From CAVROP01 sp050012175 (GTDB lineage Bacteria > Acidobacteriota > Terriglobia > UBA7540), in contig JBEKHR010000008.1 of NCBI GenBank assembly GCA_050012175.1, forward strand, positions 90,023-154,022: 64,000 nt of DNA, written 5' to 3'. This document shows, in pieces, positions 15,809 through 25,600 of the stretch; the first letter of the stretch is position 1, and each line of letters opens with the position of its first letter. A program made the position numbers and the translations under genes. The notes beneath the pieces were generated by a model that was not told where the DNA came from, ran no database searches, and worked only from the letters and a program-made list of their open reading frames with translations.

Positions 15809-16450
15809 ATGCAAAAAACGCTGTGGTGGTTCGCCATTCTCGCCCTGCTGGCCGCGCTGGGCTGTGCCCAGCCAGAAACTCTGCCGCTGTTCACCATCGC
15901 GCAGAGCAGTGCCGCGCCCAGCCCAGCCCAGCCGGAAAATCAGCCCCCGGCCGGCACCGAGCAGAGCAAGCCCACCCCGGGCGTCGAGCAAAGTCAGCCC
16001 GCATCGGCCCCTGCCCAGGCTGGAACTCAGCCGCTCTTCATCATCGAGCGCAACAAGAACGCCAACGTCGTGCATTACGATGCCCAGCTCACCGCCGACG
16101 GCAAACTGGATCGCAAGAAACCGGTGATCGCCTACTGGGTCATGCTCGCCCAGGACGGCCACCGGGAGAATCTCAATTGGATCGAGAAGAAGATGGCCTA
16201 TGGCATCAACATTAAACCGTACCCGTCGGTGAACGGATACCAAATGACTATCGTGGCCGCCCCCCAGCGGTCGATCACCGTAAAGAAGGTGGGCAGCGCC
16301 GTCCGTGCCGAGATCGTCATCGACGGCCGGCCGGCCATTCTCGAGAAGATGTACATCGATGCCTCCGGGCACACCGTCCACTATCTCGAGCTCTACGGAA
16401 AAGACGTGCAGACGGGGGGGAAGCGCTTCGAAAAGATCATACCGAAGTAG
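15809..16450 (+). CDS. DUF4833-domain lipoprotein
   Basis: A 213-residue protein starting at the ATG at 15809, just after GGGAAGGAGG. A signal peptide with a lipobox-like end (LLAALGC) predicts a lipid-anchored envelope protein. Residues about 25-80 are a Pro/Gln/Ala-rich linker in which a short phrase (PLFTIAQ, PLFIIER) occurs twice. Residues 85-213 match DUF4833: HYDAQLTADGKLDRKKPVIAYW followed by NWIEKKMAYGINI. No enzymatic function is established for the domain. It lies 52 bases downstream of the ligase/oxoamine synthase fusion on the same strand, so a role in handling or exporting the lipid product is an inference from position. Confidence 0.75.
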   Translation: MQKTLWWFAILALLAALGCAQPETLPLFTIAQSSAAPSPAQPENQPPAGTEQSKPTPGVEQSQPASAPAQAGTQPLFIIERNKNANVVHYDAQLTADGKLDRKKPVIAYWVMLAQDGHRENLNWIEKKMAYGINIKPYPSVNGYQMTIVAAPQRSITVKKVGSAVRAEIVIDGRPAILEKMYIDASGHTVHYLELYGKDVQTGGKRFEKIIPK

Positions 16451-16486
16451 CCGCCTCCCTTTCGTGCCGCGAAACAGAGAAGATTC

Positions 16487-17143
16487 ATGACCCCGACCCG
16501 GAGCACTCAAGAAACGGCCTGGCTTGGCGCAAGGCTGAAGGCCCATTGGCGCTTCAAACTGATGGCCGGGGCGATCAATGTCATCGCCTTCTTTATCGGT
16601 TACTTCCTGCTGCTCGGCTTCCACGTCTTCCCCGTGCGGGAAATGCCGACCACCGCCCTGGACCGGCTGATCGCTTTCCAGCCCGGCGCTTTGCCGCTGT
16701 ACCTGTCGCTCTACCTATATATTCCCCTTGCTCCCTGGCTGCTGGAAAACAAGCGGGATCTGAACGCCTGCTGCCTGGCCGTGAGCGGACTTTGCCTGGT
16801 GGGACTCGGCATCTTTCTCTTCTGGCCAACAGCCATTCCTCGACCGGACAGCGCCGCCTACCGGCCCCTCATCGCCATCGACGGGCCGGGCAACGCCTGC
16901 CCCTCACTTCACGCGGCCTTCGCCGTCTTCTCGGCCATTTGCATTGATCGCCTGGCCCGGAGCCTCGGCGATCGCGGTCTGGCTCGCAGCCTGAGCTGGC
17001 TCTGGTGCCTCGGCATCCTGTATGCCACGTTGGCCACCAAGCAGCACGTCGCGGTTGACTTGGTTGCCGGTATCGCGCTGGGCGCGGCCTGGGCCGGGCT
17101 TTATCTGCGATTCTTCCCCTCTGTCGGGAATCTCCAGGCCTGA
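16487..17143 (+). CDS. PAP2-type membrane protein, possible sphingolipid headgroup enzyme
   Basis: A 218-residue membrane protein with about six helices. Two PAP2 blocks are visible: CPSLHAAFAVFSA in place of the classic PSGH block, and KQHVAVDLVAGIALG as the His/Asp catalytic block. The SLHA variant is typical of the PAP2_3 branch, which includes inositol phosphorylceramide synthases and related headgroup transferases rather than plain phosphatases. It follows the lipoprotein gene by 36 bases. In a cluster with an oxoamine synthase and an N-acyltransferase, a role in attaching or removing a phospho-headgroup on a ceramide-like lipid is reasonable but inferred. Confidence 0.75.
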   Translation: MTPTRSTQETAWLGARLKAHWRFKLMAGAINVIAFFIGYFLLLGFHVFPVREMPTTALDRLIAFQPGALPLYLSLYLYIPLAPWLLENKRDLNACCLAVSGLCLVGLGIFLFWPTAIPRPDSAAYRPLIAIDGPGNACPSLHAAFAVFSAICIDRLARSLGDRGLARSLSWLWCLGILYATLATKQHVAVDLVAGIALGAAWAGLYLRFFPSVGNLQA

Positions 17144-17199
17144 CCGACACGGGCGCACGGGCCATCGGCCAGACGCAGGATCCAAACTGCCGCGCAGGC

Positions 17200-18228
17200 T
17201 CAGAGCCATCCGGCCCGGCGATACCATTGGGCCGTTTCGCCCAGGCGTTCGGCCAACGTGGCCGCGGGGGAGCAACCCAACTGCATACGGGCCTTGGCGG
17301 ATGAGCACGTCCACGACCCGGCCAGGGCTTCGGCCATCTTGTCGCTATTCACCCAACCGGGACGTTGCCGCACGCGCCCCAGCGCGTCGCCGCAAAGCCC
17401 GACCAGTCGCGCGAGCGGTCCCGGCATGTGCACTACCATGGCCCGCTTCTTTCCCAATGCCTTAGCCATGGCCTGCCCCAGTTCGGCATACGTCGGATCG
17501 TGTTCCGCCGCCACGAAGTAGACACCCTGGCCCGGCGCTCTGTCGGGGTGCAGACGCTCGCCTTTCTCGGCTGCCAGGAGCAGGAGTGAGACCAAGTCGG
17601 CCACGTGGATCAGCGAAACGCGTCGTTCCTCCCAGCAGGGCACGACATGCAGCCCCGAGTGGGCGATCGGCCGGAACATTTCCAGCACGCCCCTATCGCC
17701 GGGACCAAAGACGATCGGCGGACGCACCACGCTGATCGACAGCCTGGTGGCATACCTGGCCGCCGCCAACTCGCCCGCTAGCTTGCTGCGACCGTAGGCG
17801 GAAACAGGCGCGGGCGAATCGCCTTCCACGCGAGGTTGGTCGCCGGCGCAAGGCCCCGCCGCGGCCAGCGAGGAAACCACGACCAACACCGGCCGCTGGG
17901 CGCGGTCCGCACAGGCAGCCGCGACGGATTCGACGCCGCCGGCGTTCACGCGTAGAAAATCTTCTGTCCGCAGGGCCTTCACCAGGCCCGCCAAGTGGAA
18001 CACCACGCCTGCCTGCGACTCCGCCAGCGCGCGTTCAATGCCAGCGCGATCGGTCGCATCGCCCACGATGAGTTGGGCGCCTGATGATCGTAGTTCGTCG
18101 ATGCGCGACGTGGCCCGCACCAGGCACGACACCCGGTCGCCACGCTCGATCAGCCGGCGCACCAGGTGCTGTCCGATAAAGCCGCTGGCCCCGGTGACCA
18201 GCACGGATTCTGCATCCCTGGTTTTCAT
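17200..18228 (-). CDS. NAD-dependent epimerase/dehydratase-family SDR
   Basis: An extended short-chain dehydrogenase/reductase of 342 residues. The Rossmann loop VTGASGFIGQHLVRRL is at the N terminus, a VVFHLAGLVKA strand follows, and the catalytic pair is SAYGRSKLAGE (Tyr and Lys) after VVVSSLAAAG. The ATG at 18228 follows AGAGG; upstream codons to 18255 are less likely. It is the only minus-strand gene in the cluster and converges on the PAP2-type gene. The Caulobacter 3-ketoceramide reductase CerR belongs to this superfamily, so reduction of the amino-ketone product is the likely role here. Family assignment is firm; substrate is inferred. Confidence 0.75.
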   Translation of the reverse strand: MKTRDAESVLVTGASGFIGQHLVRRLIERGDRVSCLVRATSRIDELRSSGAQLIVGDATDRAGIERALAESQAGVVFHLAGLVKALRTEDFLRVNAGGVESVAAACADRAQRPVLVVVSSLAAAGPCAGDQPRVEGDSPAPVSAYGRSKLAGELAAARYATRLSISVVRPPIVFGPGDRGVLEMFRPIAHSGLHVVPCWEERRVSLIHVADLVSLLLLAAEKGERLHPDRAPGQGVYFVAAEHDPTYAELGQAMAKALGKKRAMVVHMPGPLARLVGLCGDALGRVRQRPGWVNSDKMAEALAGSWTCSSAKARMQLGCSPAATLAERLGETAQWYRRAGWL

Positions 18229-18466
18229 CGTCGTACCTCTGCCGGGCGGCAACAATCACCAACCATGACTCTTGTCGGGATTATACGCGGTTCTCCATTT
18301 AAGACCAATACTTGCGGCTGGGCGGCGCCGGCCCAACGATTGAAAAGGCTTCTGCAAAATTGGTCGGGACAGGCGGTTTTCATCGCCCAAATTTGGCTTG
18401 CGGTACTACGCGAACGAGAGATAATGAAGTAGAATTCCTCCATGATGATCGTGCGGTGACAGTCAT

Positions 18467-19618
18467 ATGGAAAATCCCGTCTCAGACGGAACGCTCACGG
18501 CCGGCATCGAGATCGTTGTTGTTGAAGGAGGTTCGGAACTAAAAGACTTCATCAACCTCCCCTGGAATCTCTATGCCGAGTACCCCAGATGGGTTCCTCC
18601 CCTTAAGAAGGAGGTTCGCCGGCTGCTGGATCCCCGCCGGCACCCTTTCTGGTCGTCTGCCGAGCGCCGGCTCTTTCTGGCCCTGCGCGGTTCGCAGGTG
18701 GTGGGCAGGATCGCGGGCATAATTGATCGTCGCTATAATGAGTTCCACGGCGAACGGATGGGCATTTGGGGATTCTTCGAATGCGCTGACGATCCAGCGG
18801 CGGCCAAAGCCCTCTTTTCCGCCGTGGAGACGTGGGCTCGCCTGAAGGGCATGGCCTTCCTCAGGGGGCCGCTCAACCCGTCCACCAATTACGAGCTCGG
18901 GTTGCTCGTCGAGGGCTTCGATTATCTGCCGGCGTTGATGATGCCTTACAACCCGCCGTACTACTCCAGCTTGGTCGAATCGTGCGGTTTCGCCAAAGAG
19001 AAGGACTTGCTCGCCTTCCTGATCGATGGCGATTACCGGCTTCCCGAGTGGATGGATAGTCTGGCTGGGCGGATAGCTCGAAAAAAAGGCATCCGCATCC
19101 GGCCCTTTCGTCCCAAGGATGAGGACGCCGAGTTTGCCCTGATCAAGGAGATCTACAATGACTCCTGGTCCGCTAACTGGGGTTTCGTCCCCCTGAGCGA
19201 TGAGGAGATTCGGGACATTCAGAAGAGCGTGATGACCTTCGCGGATCCCGACCTGGCTTTCTTCATCTATTACGAGGACGAACCAGCGGCGGTCTGTGTA
19301 ATCTTCCCCGACATCAACCCATTGCTCAAGCGTCTCAACGGGCGGATCGGCCTGCTGGGTTTGCTGAAGGCGCTCCTCTATCGCCGGGAGATCACCGGAT
19401 TGCGTTGTTTGTTGTTCGGGATCAAGGACAAGTACCGGCAATTGGGAATCCCCATGTTGGCCTTCCACCACATCTTTGAGGTTGTGCGGCAAAAGGACAA
19501 ATACCGTTCTCTGGAGCTGGGCTGGACCCTGGAGGACAATGCGGCCGTCAACACCTTGGCCGTGGAAGCGGGCGCAAGACCATATAAGAGATATCGCATA
19601 TTCAGAAAGTCTTTGTAA
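18467..19618 (+). CDS. GNAT-type N-acyltransferase-like protein
   Basis: A 383-residue protein of a conserved bacterial GNAT-fold family: WVPPLKKEVRRLLDPRRHPFW near residue 40, GRIAGIIDRRYNEFH, GPLNPSTNYELGLLVEGFD near 145, MPYNPPYYSSLVESCGF, then a second acyltransferase-like half ending in LGWTLEDNAAVNTLAVEAGA. The final phrase is the acyl-CoA-binding style end of GNAT domains. Bacterial ceramide synthase of Caulobacter is a GNAT-superfamily N-acyltransferase, so acylation of a long-chain amine is a good candidate here. This is inference from fold and neighbours, because many proteins of this family are unstudied. It starts at ATG 18467 and leads directly into the large synthase gene. Confidence 0.7.
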   Translation: MENPVSDGTLTAGIEIVVVEGGSELKDFINLPWNLYAEYPRWVPPLKKEVRRLLDPRRHPFWSSAERRLFLALRGSQVVGRIAGIIDRRYNEFHGERMGIWGFFECADDPAAAKALFSAVETWARLKGMAFLRGPLNPSTNYELGLLVEGFDYLPALMMPYNPPYYSSLVESCGFAKEKDLLAFLIDGDYRLPEWMDSLAGRIARKKGIRIRPFRPKDEDAEFALIKEIYNDSWSANWGFVPLSDEEIRDIQKSVMTFADPDLAFFIYYEDEPAAVCVIFPDINPLLKRLNGRIGLLGLLKALLYRREITGLRCLLFGIKDKYRQLGIPMLAFHHIFEVVRQKDKYRSLELGWTLEDNAAVNTLAVEAGARPYKRYRIFRKSL

Positions 19619-19662
19619 TTCCGCGTCACGTAAGCGTCTGGCATTGCATTGGAGGTCTGGGC

Positions 19663-22600
19663 ATGTTGGCTGAGGAGCAAGTTCCCATCATTGCTTTTGT
19701 CTGGAGACCTGGCGAGATAAGTGCGCCGGTGTCCGAAATGGCGCAACGCACGGGCAGCCGGGCCATCTTCGATTTTTCCACGATGGGGGCGGAAGCACTG
19801 CATTCGTTCTTACGAACGGCCGACCCTGCTGGCCATGTCAGCGACATCAGGATTTCCACCTCCGCCCTGATGAATCCATCCGTCGGCCAGCTCCTGAAGG
19901 AAACAGGCGCCCGGAATCTCTGGGTAGAATGCCAGTCCCAGTTCTTCGCGGGGGATCCTTCGGCCTTTCAACGGCGACTGCGGACCTTGTCGGAAGACTA
20001 CCGCTGCTTTCCCATTGTCGGGGACGTGCCTCTCCTGGCCGCGATGGTCAAGGATGGTTCGGGCATCGGGTGCATCGTCCTAAAGGGCTGCGAGGCCGCA
20101 GGATTCGTAAGCGGGGAGACGACCTTGGTCCTCTATTCGGTGGCCAAGGAAATGTTGCACGCCTATGCGAAGTCTCTGGACGTCCTCATCTGGGGCGGCG
20201 TCTCCACCCCCGAGGCGGCCGCGGCCTTCCTGTCCACCGGAGCCGCCGGCATCGTCTTCGAGAGCGTCCACTGGCTGACTGATCTGGTGGTCATGGATGA
20301 TCGCCAACGCCAGCAACTCGCCAGACTCCGCATGGATTCCACTGCTCTGGTGGGCTTGGACCTGCAGGTTCCGTGTCGCCTTTTCAACAAGGGGAACTCG
20401 CTGGCCTTCAAGAAGATCCAGGCGTTCGAGGACTCGCTGTGCGCCTCCGAGATCACGGACGAAAGCCGTCGTGCCTTCGTCGGCCAAGTGCAGGCCAGCG
20501 CCCTCCACCCCCTGGACAGCCATTTCACCCAAAGCGAGGTCATCCCTCTGGGCGTGGAGGCGGCCTTTGCCGCGTCGTTTGCCGAGCGTTTTGGCACCGG
20601 AACCGAGAAGGCTGTGAAAGCCTTCATGGGGGAGATGCTGAACTTGTGCGGCACAGCCGAGGCGAAGAAGTATTGCTTCCTGAACAGCGCCGTAGCCCGG
20701 GAGATGGGCATCAAGTACCCCTTTATCCAGGGCGCCATGTCCTCGATCACCGATATCCCGGAGTTTGCCTCCGAGATTGCTGATGCCGGCGGACTGCCCA
20801 CCATTGCCCTCGGCCTGATGGATGCCCAGGCCCGTGACCGCAGGCTGGGACGCTTACCAGAGATCATGGGCGGACGCCCGTATGCGGTGAATGTCGTCTC
20901 CCTGGCCGAGAACCTGTTCCGGGAAACGCATCTGGACTGGATAAAGCAACACCGACCCCCTTTTGTCTGGATCGCCGGAGGAGATCTCTCCCCCATAAGA
21001 GAATTGCTGCAATGCGGCATTGGCGTCGTGTATATCGCCCCTGATGAGGCCCTGTTGAAGCTCGCCCTGGAAGCGGGTGTCCGCTACGTGGTCTGCGAGG
21101 GCTACGAGGCCGGCGGCCACGTGGGGCAACATAGCACGCTCACCCTGGCGCAAATGGTGCTGGACCTCAAACGTCGCCAGCCATCCCTGTTCCAGGACTG
21201 TCGGGTGATCCTGGCCGGGGGCATCTTCAATCGGGAAACCGCCTTCATGGCCGGCCTGCTCGGCGCCGACGCCATCCAGATGGGCACGGCCTATCTGGCC
21301 ACTCAGGAGATCGTTGAAACGGGCGCCCTGGCGGCCCTCTATCAGCGGATGATCGTGGAATCGCCGCCGGGGGGAACGGTCGTTTCGGGCCAAAGCACCG
21401 GACTTCGCGTGCGCTCCTTGAGAACCCCGAGAGTGACCGCCATCTTAGCTCTGGAAAGGGAGTTTGCCGCGGGCCACCAGGACGAGCAGTCTTTCCGCGA
21501 GAAAATGGAGGAGATGACCGCCGGCAGCCTCTTCGCCGCGGCCCGAGGCGTGGACCGCCGAAGCGGGCGGCCGCTGGATGAGCAGGCGTGTCTGGAACGC
21601 GGGCAATTCATGAGCGGATCCTGCGCCGGACTGATCAATAAAGTCCAGAAGCTGGAGTCCTTTCATCGCGAGTTGGCCGAAGGCCCGCTCTTGCTCCATC
21701 AGCCCTTTGCGACGTCGACCGCAAAAACCGCGGCACCTTCACCCGACGCGCCGCTACCCGCGGAAACCCCAACCCCCGGGGTTGGCCGGAGACCAAAGGG
21801 CGTCGCCCGCCTGAGAGACGATCGCGACCGGGTGGCCATCACCGGGATGAGCGTCCTCAATGCCCTCGGCAAGAGTCCGGAAGAGGTCTGGGAGGCAAGC
21901 TTGGCCATGAAGAGCGGCGTTACCTTGGTGCCGTCTTCCAGGTGGAATCACGACCGCTTTTATGATCCGCGGCCGCGCGTCACGGACAAGACCTACTGCC
22001 AGGTGGGCGCCTTCGTGGACTTTCATGTCTCACGCAATGAACTAGAGATCCCCCCCCAGGATTTCCGGACCATGACCTCGGCCACCAGGATCACCATGTG
22101 GCTGGCGCAAAGGGCCATCCGGGCCTCCGGCATCCTGGAGTCGGGTATCCCGCGCGAGCGCATCGCGGTCCTCATCTCCCAGAACTCCGGAGAGGCGGCG
22201 GGCACCCTCACCGATATGATTATCAGGGAGTACGTGCATGAAATCCTTTCCGCCATCAAGCGGGCCATTCCCCTCACCCCGGATCAGGAGAGCGCTATCG
22301 AACGGGAGGTGAAGTCCGGTCGCATAGCCCCGGACGACACCACGCTTCTGGGCCGACTCAACTGCACCGCCCCCGGCTTCATCTGCAACCGCTATGGCTT
22401 CATGGGGCCCAGCTATTCGGTCTCCGCCGCCTGCGCCACCTCCCTGGTCGCGCTTTACAGCGCCCTGCAGATGATCCGCAACGGCATCATCGACGCCGCC
22501 ATCGTCGGCGGGGGCGAGGATAACCTCACGCATCTGCATTTCCTGGAATTCTCCGCCCTGGGCGCTCTTTACGGGTTGTCGGGACGGCCGCGGCCGCCTC

Positions 22601-25600
22601 ACGAAGCCTCCTGCCCCTTCGATGCCGAAAGAGACGGGATGGTCCTCGGCGAAGGCGGGGGCATGATCGTCATCGAGCGCGAGAGCTTGGCCCGCGACAG
22701 AGGGGCCCCGGTCCATGCGGTCATCACCGGCATGGGCGCAAGCAACGACCATCTGGGCATGGTCGAGCCCTCCAGTGTCACCCAGGAAATCGCCATGCGC
22801 GCCTCGTTCCGCGGCTTGCCCTATGGGCCAGAGGCCGTGGACCTGGTGGAATGCCATGGCACCAGTACGCGACAAGGAGACGCGGAGGAGGTGCGGACCC
22901 TGAGGGCGGTCTACGATCACTCCAAGACCACGGTGATCACTTCATTGAAGTCCCAAATCGGACACACCCTGGGCTCCTCGGGCCTTAACGACCTCATTCG
23001 CGGAGTCATGGCTATGAAGGCCGGGGTTTTCCCCCCGACCCTCAACTATCGCCATCCAGACCCCGAAATCGACTTGGAAGGATCGGGCTTCCGTGTCGCC
23101 TCAGAGCCGTTTGATTGGCAGCGCCGGGCCGGCCTGCCAAGAAGGCTTCAGGTCAACGCCTTCGGGTTTGGAGGTTCCAACTACGTGGTCCAGGTGGAGC
23201 AGGCCCTGGATGGTGAGGACACGATCCTGGTCTCCACGGGCCGAGAGGCACGTCTCGCCGCGGAGACAGCCGATGGCTTTGCAGCGCTCCAGGGCGTCTC
23301 TTTCTTCCGGACCGAGATGGCCGGCCGCATCTTCCGGATGGCCGTTGTCGCACCATCTGCCGAAGAGGCTCTCACGGTCATCGAGCGCTCCGCCTCCCTG
23401 GCCGAAGCAGCGGTCGCCTCATCCAAGGCAGCGCGTTCCCTGGCGCTGCGGGGCCTCTTCCTCAGCCCCGAGGATCCGCCCGTGCCGCCGCTTGCTCTGG
23501 TCTTTCCCGGACAGGGGGCCCACTATGCCGGCATGGGCCAGGCGCTCTACGAGTCCTTTCCCATCATCAAAGAGTGGATGGATCGGGCTGCGGCTGCAGC
23601 GGACTTCGACCTCCTTCACCTACTGTTCCACGATCGAGAGGAGAACCTTCAAAAGACCCGGTGGCAACAACCTGCCCTGTTCACCGTGGAATACGCCATG
23701 GCTCGATACCTCATCTCTCTTGGTATCCACCCTGTGGCTATGGCCGGCCACAGTTTGGGCGAGCTGACCGCCTTGTGCCTGGCTGGCGTCTATTCCCCGG
23801 AGGACGGGTTTGGAATTGTGAATAAGAGGGCCCTCTGCATGGACAAGGCCGCCGCCGGACACCTGGACCCCGGCACCATGGCGGCCACGGACGCCCCCAT
23901 GGATCTGCTGCGGAAGATGCTCCATGGCCGGAAGGATGTCCATATTGGCAACATCAATGCCCCGAACCAGGTGGTGCTCAGCGGCCACACCGAGGCCATC
24001 AAAAATCTCGGCCAAGACCTGAAGCACTTGAGCTACCGGTTCACCCTCTTGCGGGTCAGCATGGCCTTCCACTCTCCTATCATGAGGGTTATCCATGATG
24101 AGCTCGAGGCGTACGTTGCCTCCATCCCATTTCATTCCCCGCAGGTCCCTGTCATCTCCAACACAACCATGGCACCGTATCCATCAGATCCCGGTGAGAT
24201 CAGGCGCATTCTGATGGCTCACCTGGAATCTACCGTCCATTGGATGAATAACGTCCAGACCCTTTGGAATGGCTACGGGGTCCGGCTCTTCGTGGAGGTG
24301 GGCCCCGGCGACATATTGAGCAATCTCATCGCCGACACGCTCCATGAACCGCTATGCCTCCAGACCTGCCTGCCCACCGCGGAAAGCCACACGTACCAGA
24401 CCGCCCTGGCGCAGCTCTTCGTCCACGGGCATCTACAGGTTCGGGGAGAACCGCGGTTCGTCTCCCTCCCGGCATTCAGGAAGGCTCCCGAGTCTCACCG
24501 CCACGCCCCAGCCGGAGAACGGTCCCCCCGCCCCCTCGATCGCCCCCCGGCCGCCCCGGCCCTTGCCGAAGAGCCTGAGCGTCAGGACCACCTGGAGGCG
24601 ATTATTCGTATCATCATGGATGCCACCGGATTCAACCGGGACGAAATCCAACTCGATATGGATCTCAGAAGGGACCTCTCCATCCGCTCCAGCCGTCTGC
24701 CGGTCATCATGGATGCCGCGGAACGCCACTTCGGGATCACCATTGAATTGGAGGACTTTATCCATGTCCGCACTGTAAGGGACATCGGCCAGCGGATCTC
24801 CGCAATCGTCGCCCGGCAGGAAGGCGTCGGCGAGCGGCCCGCCGCCAAGGCGGCTGACCCCGGCGCGGCGCCGGCCGGAATCCCGGAGCCGTCAGCGGAT
24901 GAGGCGCGTCTGAAGCGGCTCGTTTTCAACCTCGCCCCTGTGGAGCCGACAGCTTCCATGCCCTTGGAATTGAGCCCCGGCGAGGGCGTCCTCCTCCTCT
25001 CGCCCGACCAGGATGACGCACTGGCCAAGAGTGCGGGCGACCTGCTCCGCCAGGATTATGGTATTGACACATTTCCCCTGCCATTCATGCCAGAGCACTT
25101 GGGGCCGGGCGAAGAGGGCCACGACATTCTGACCGCCGCGGGAGTCACCACGATCTCAGAGAGAATCTCGGGCCTCGCCTCCCTCGCGGGGCTGGTCATC
25201 ACCTTGCCTCAAGACGGGTTGGAACGGTTGGCCGGCATGGCGGATGTTTCGCGGCTGCTCACTGGGCTCTTTCAACTCCTGAAATCCTTTCTCCAATCAC
25301 CAACCAGGAAATTCGTCGTCCTGATTCATGCACGCGAGGATACCGACACTCTTGGTCGGCTGCTGACGGAGGGGCTGCTCGGACTGTTCCTGAGCGCCGC
25401 CCAGGAACACCCCGCGGTCCAGTTTCGCACGCTGGAAATCGACCAAGACGCCGACCTGCCCCTGGCCCTGCGCGCCGCTCTGGACAAGGGCTGCGCCGCG
25501 GTGGAGCTCATTCATCGCGAAGGCAAGTTCTTCACCTCGCAGGGACACCTGGCCCCCTCGGTCTTCGGCGATCCGCCAAGTCTGAAGTTGAACCCCGGAG

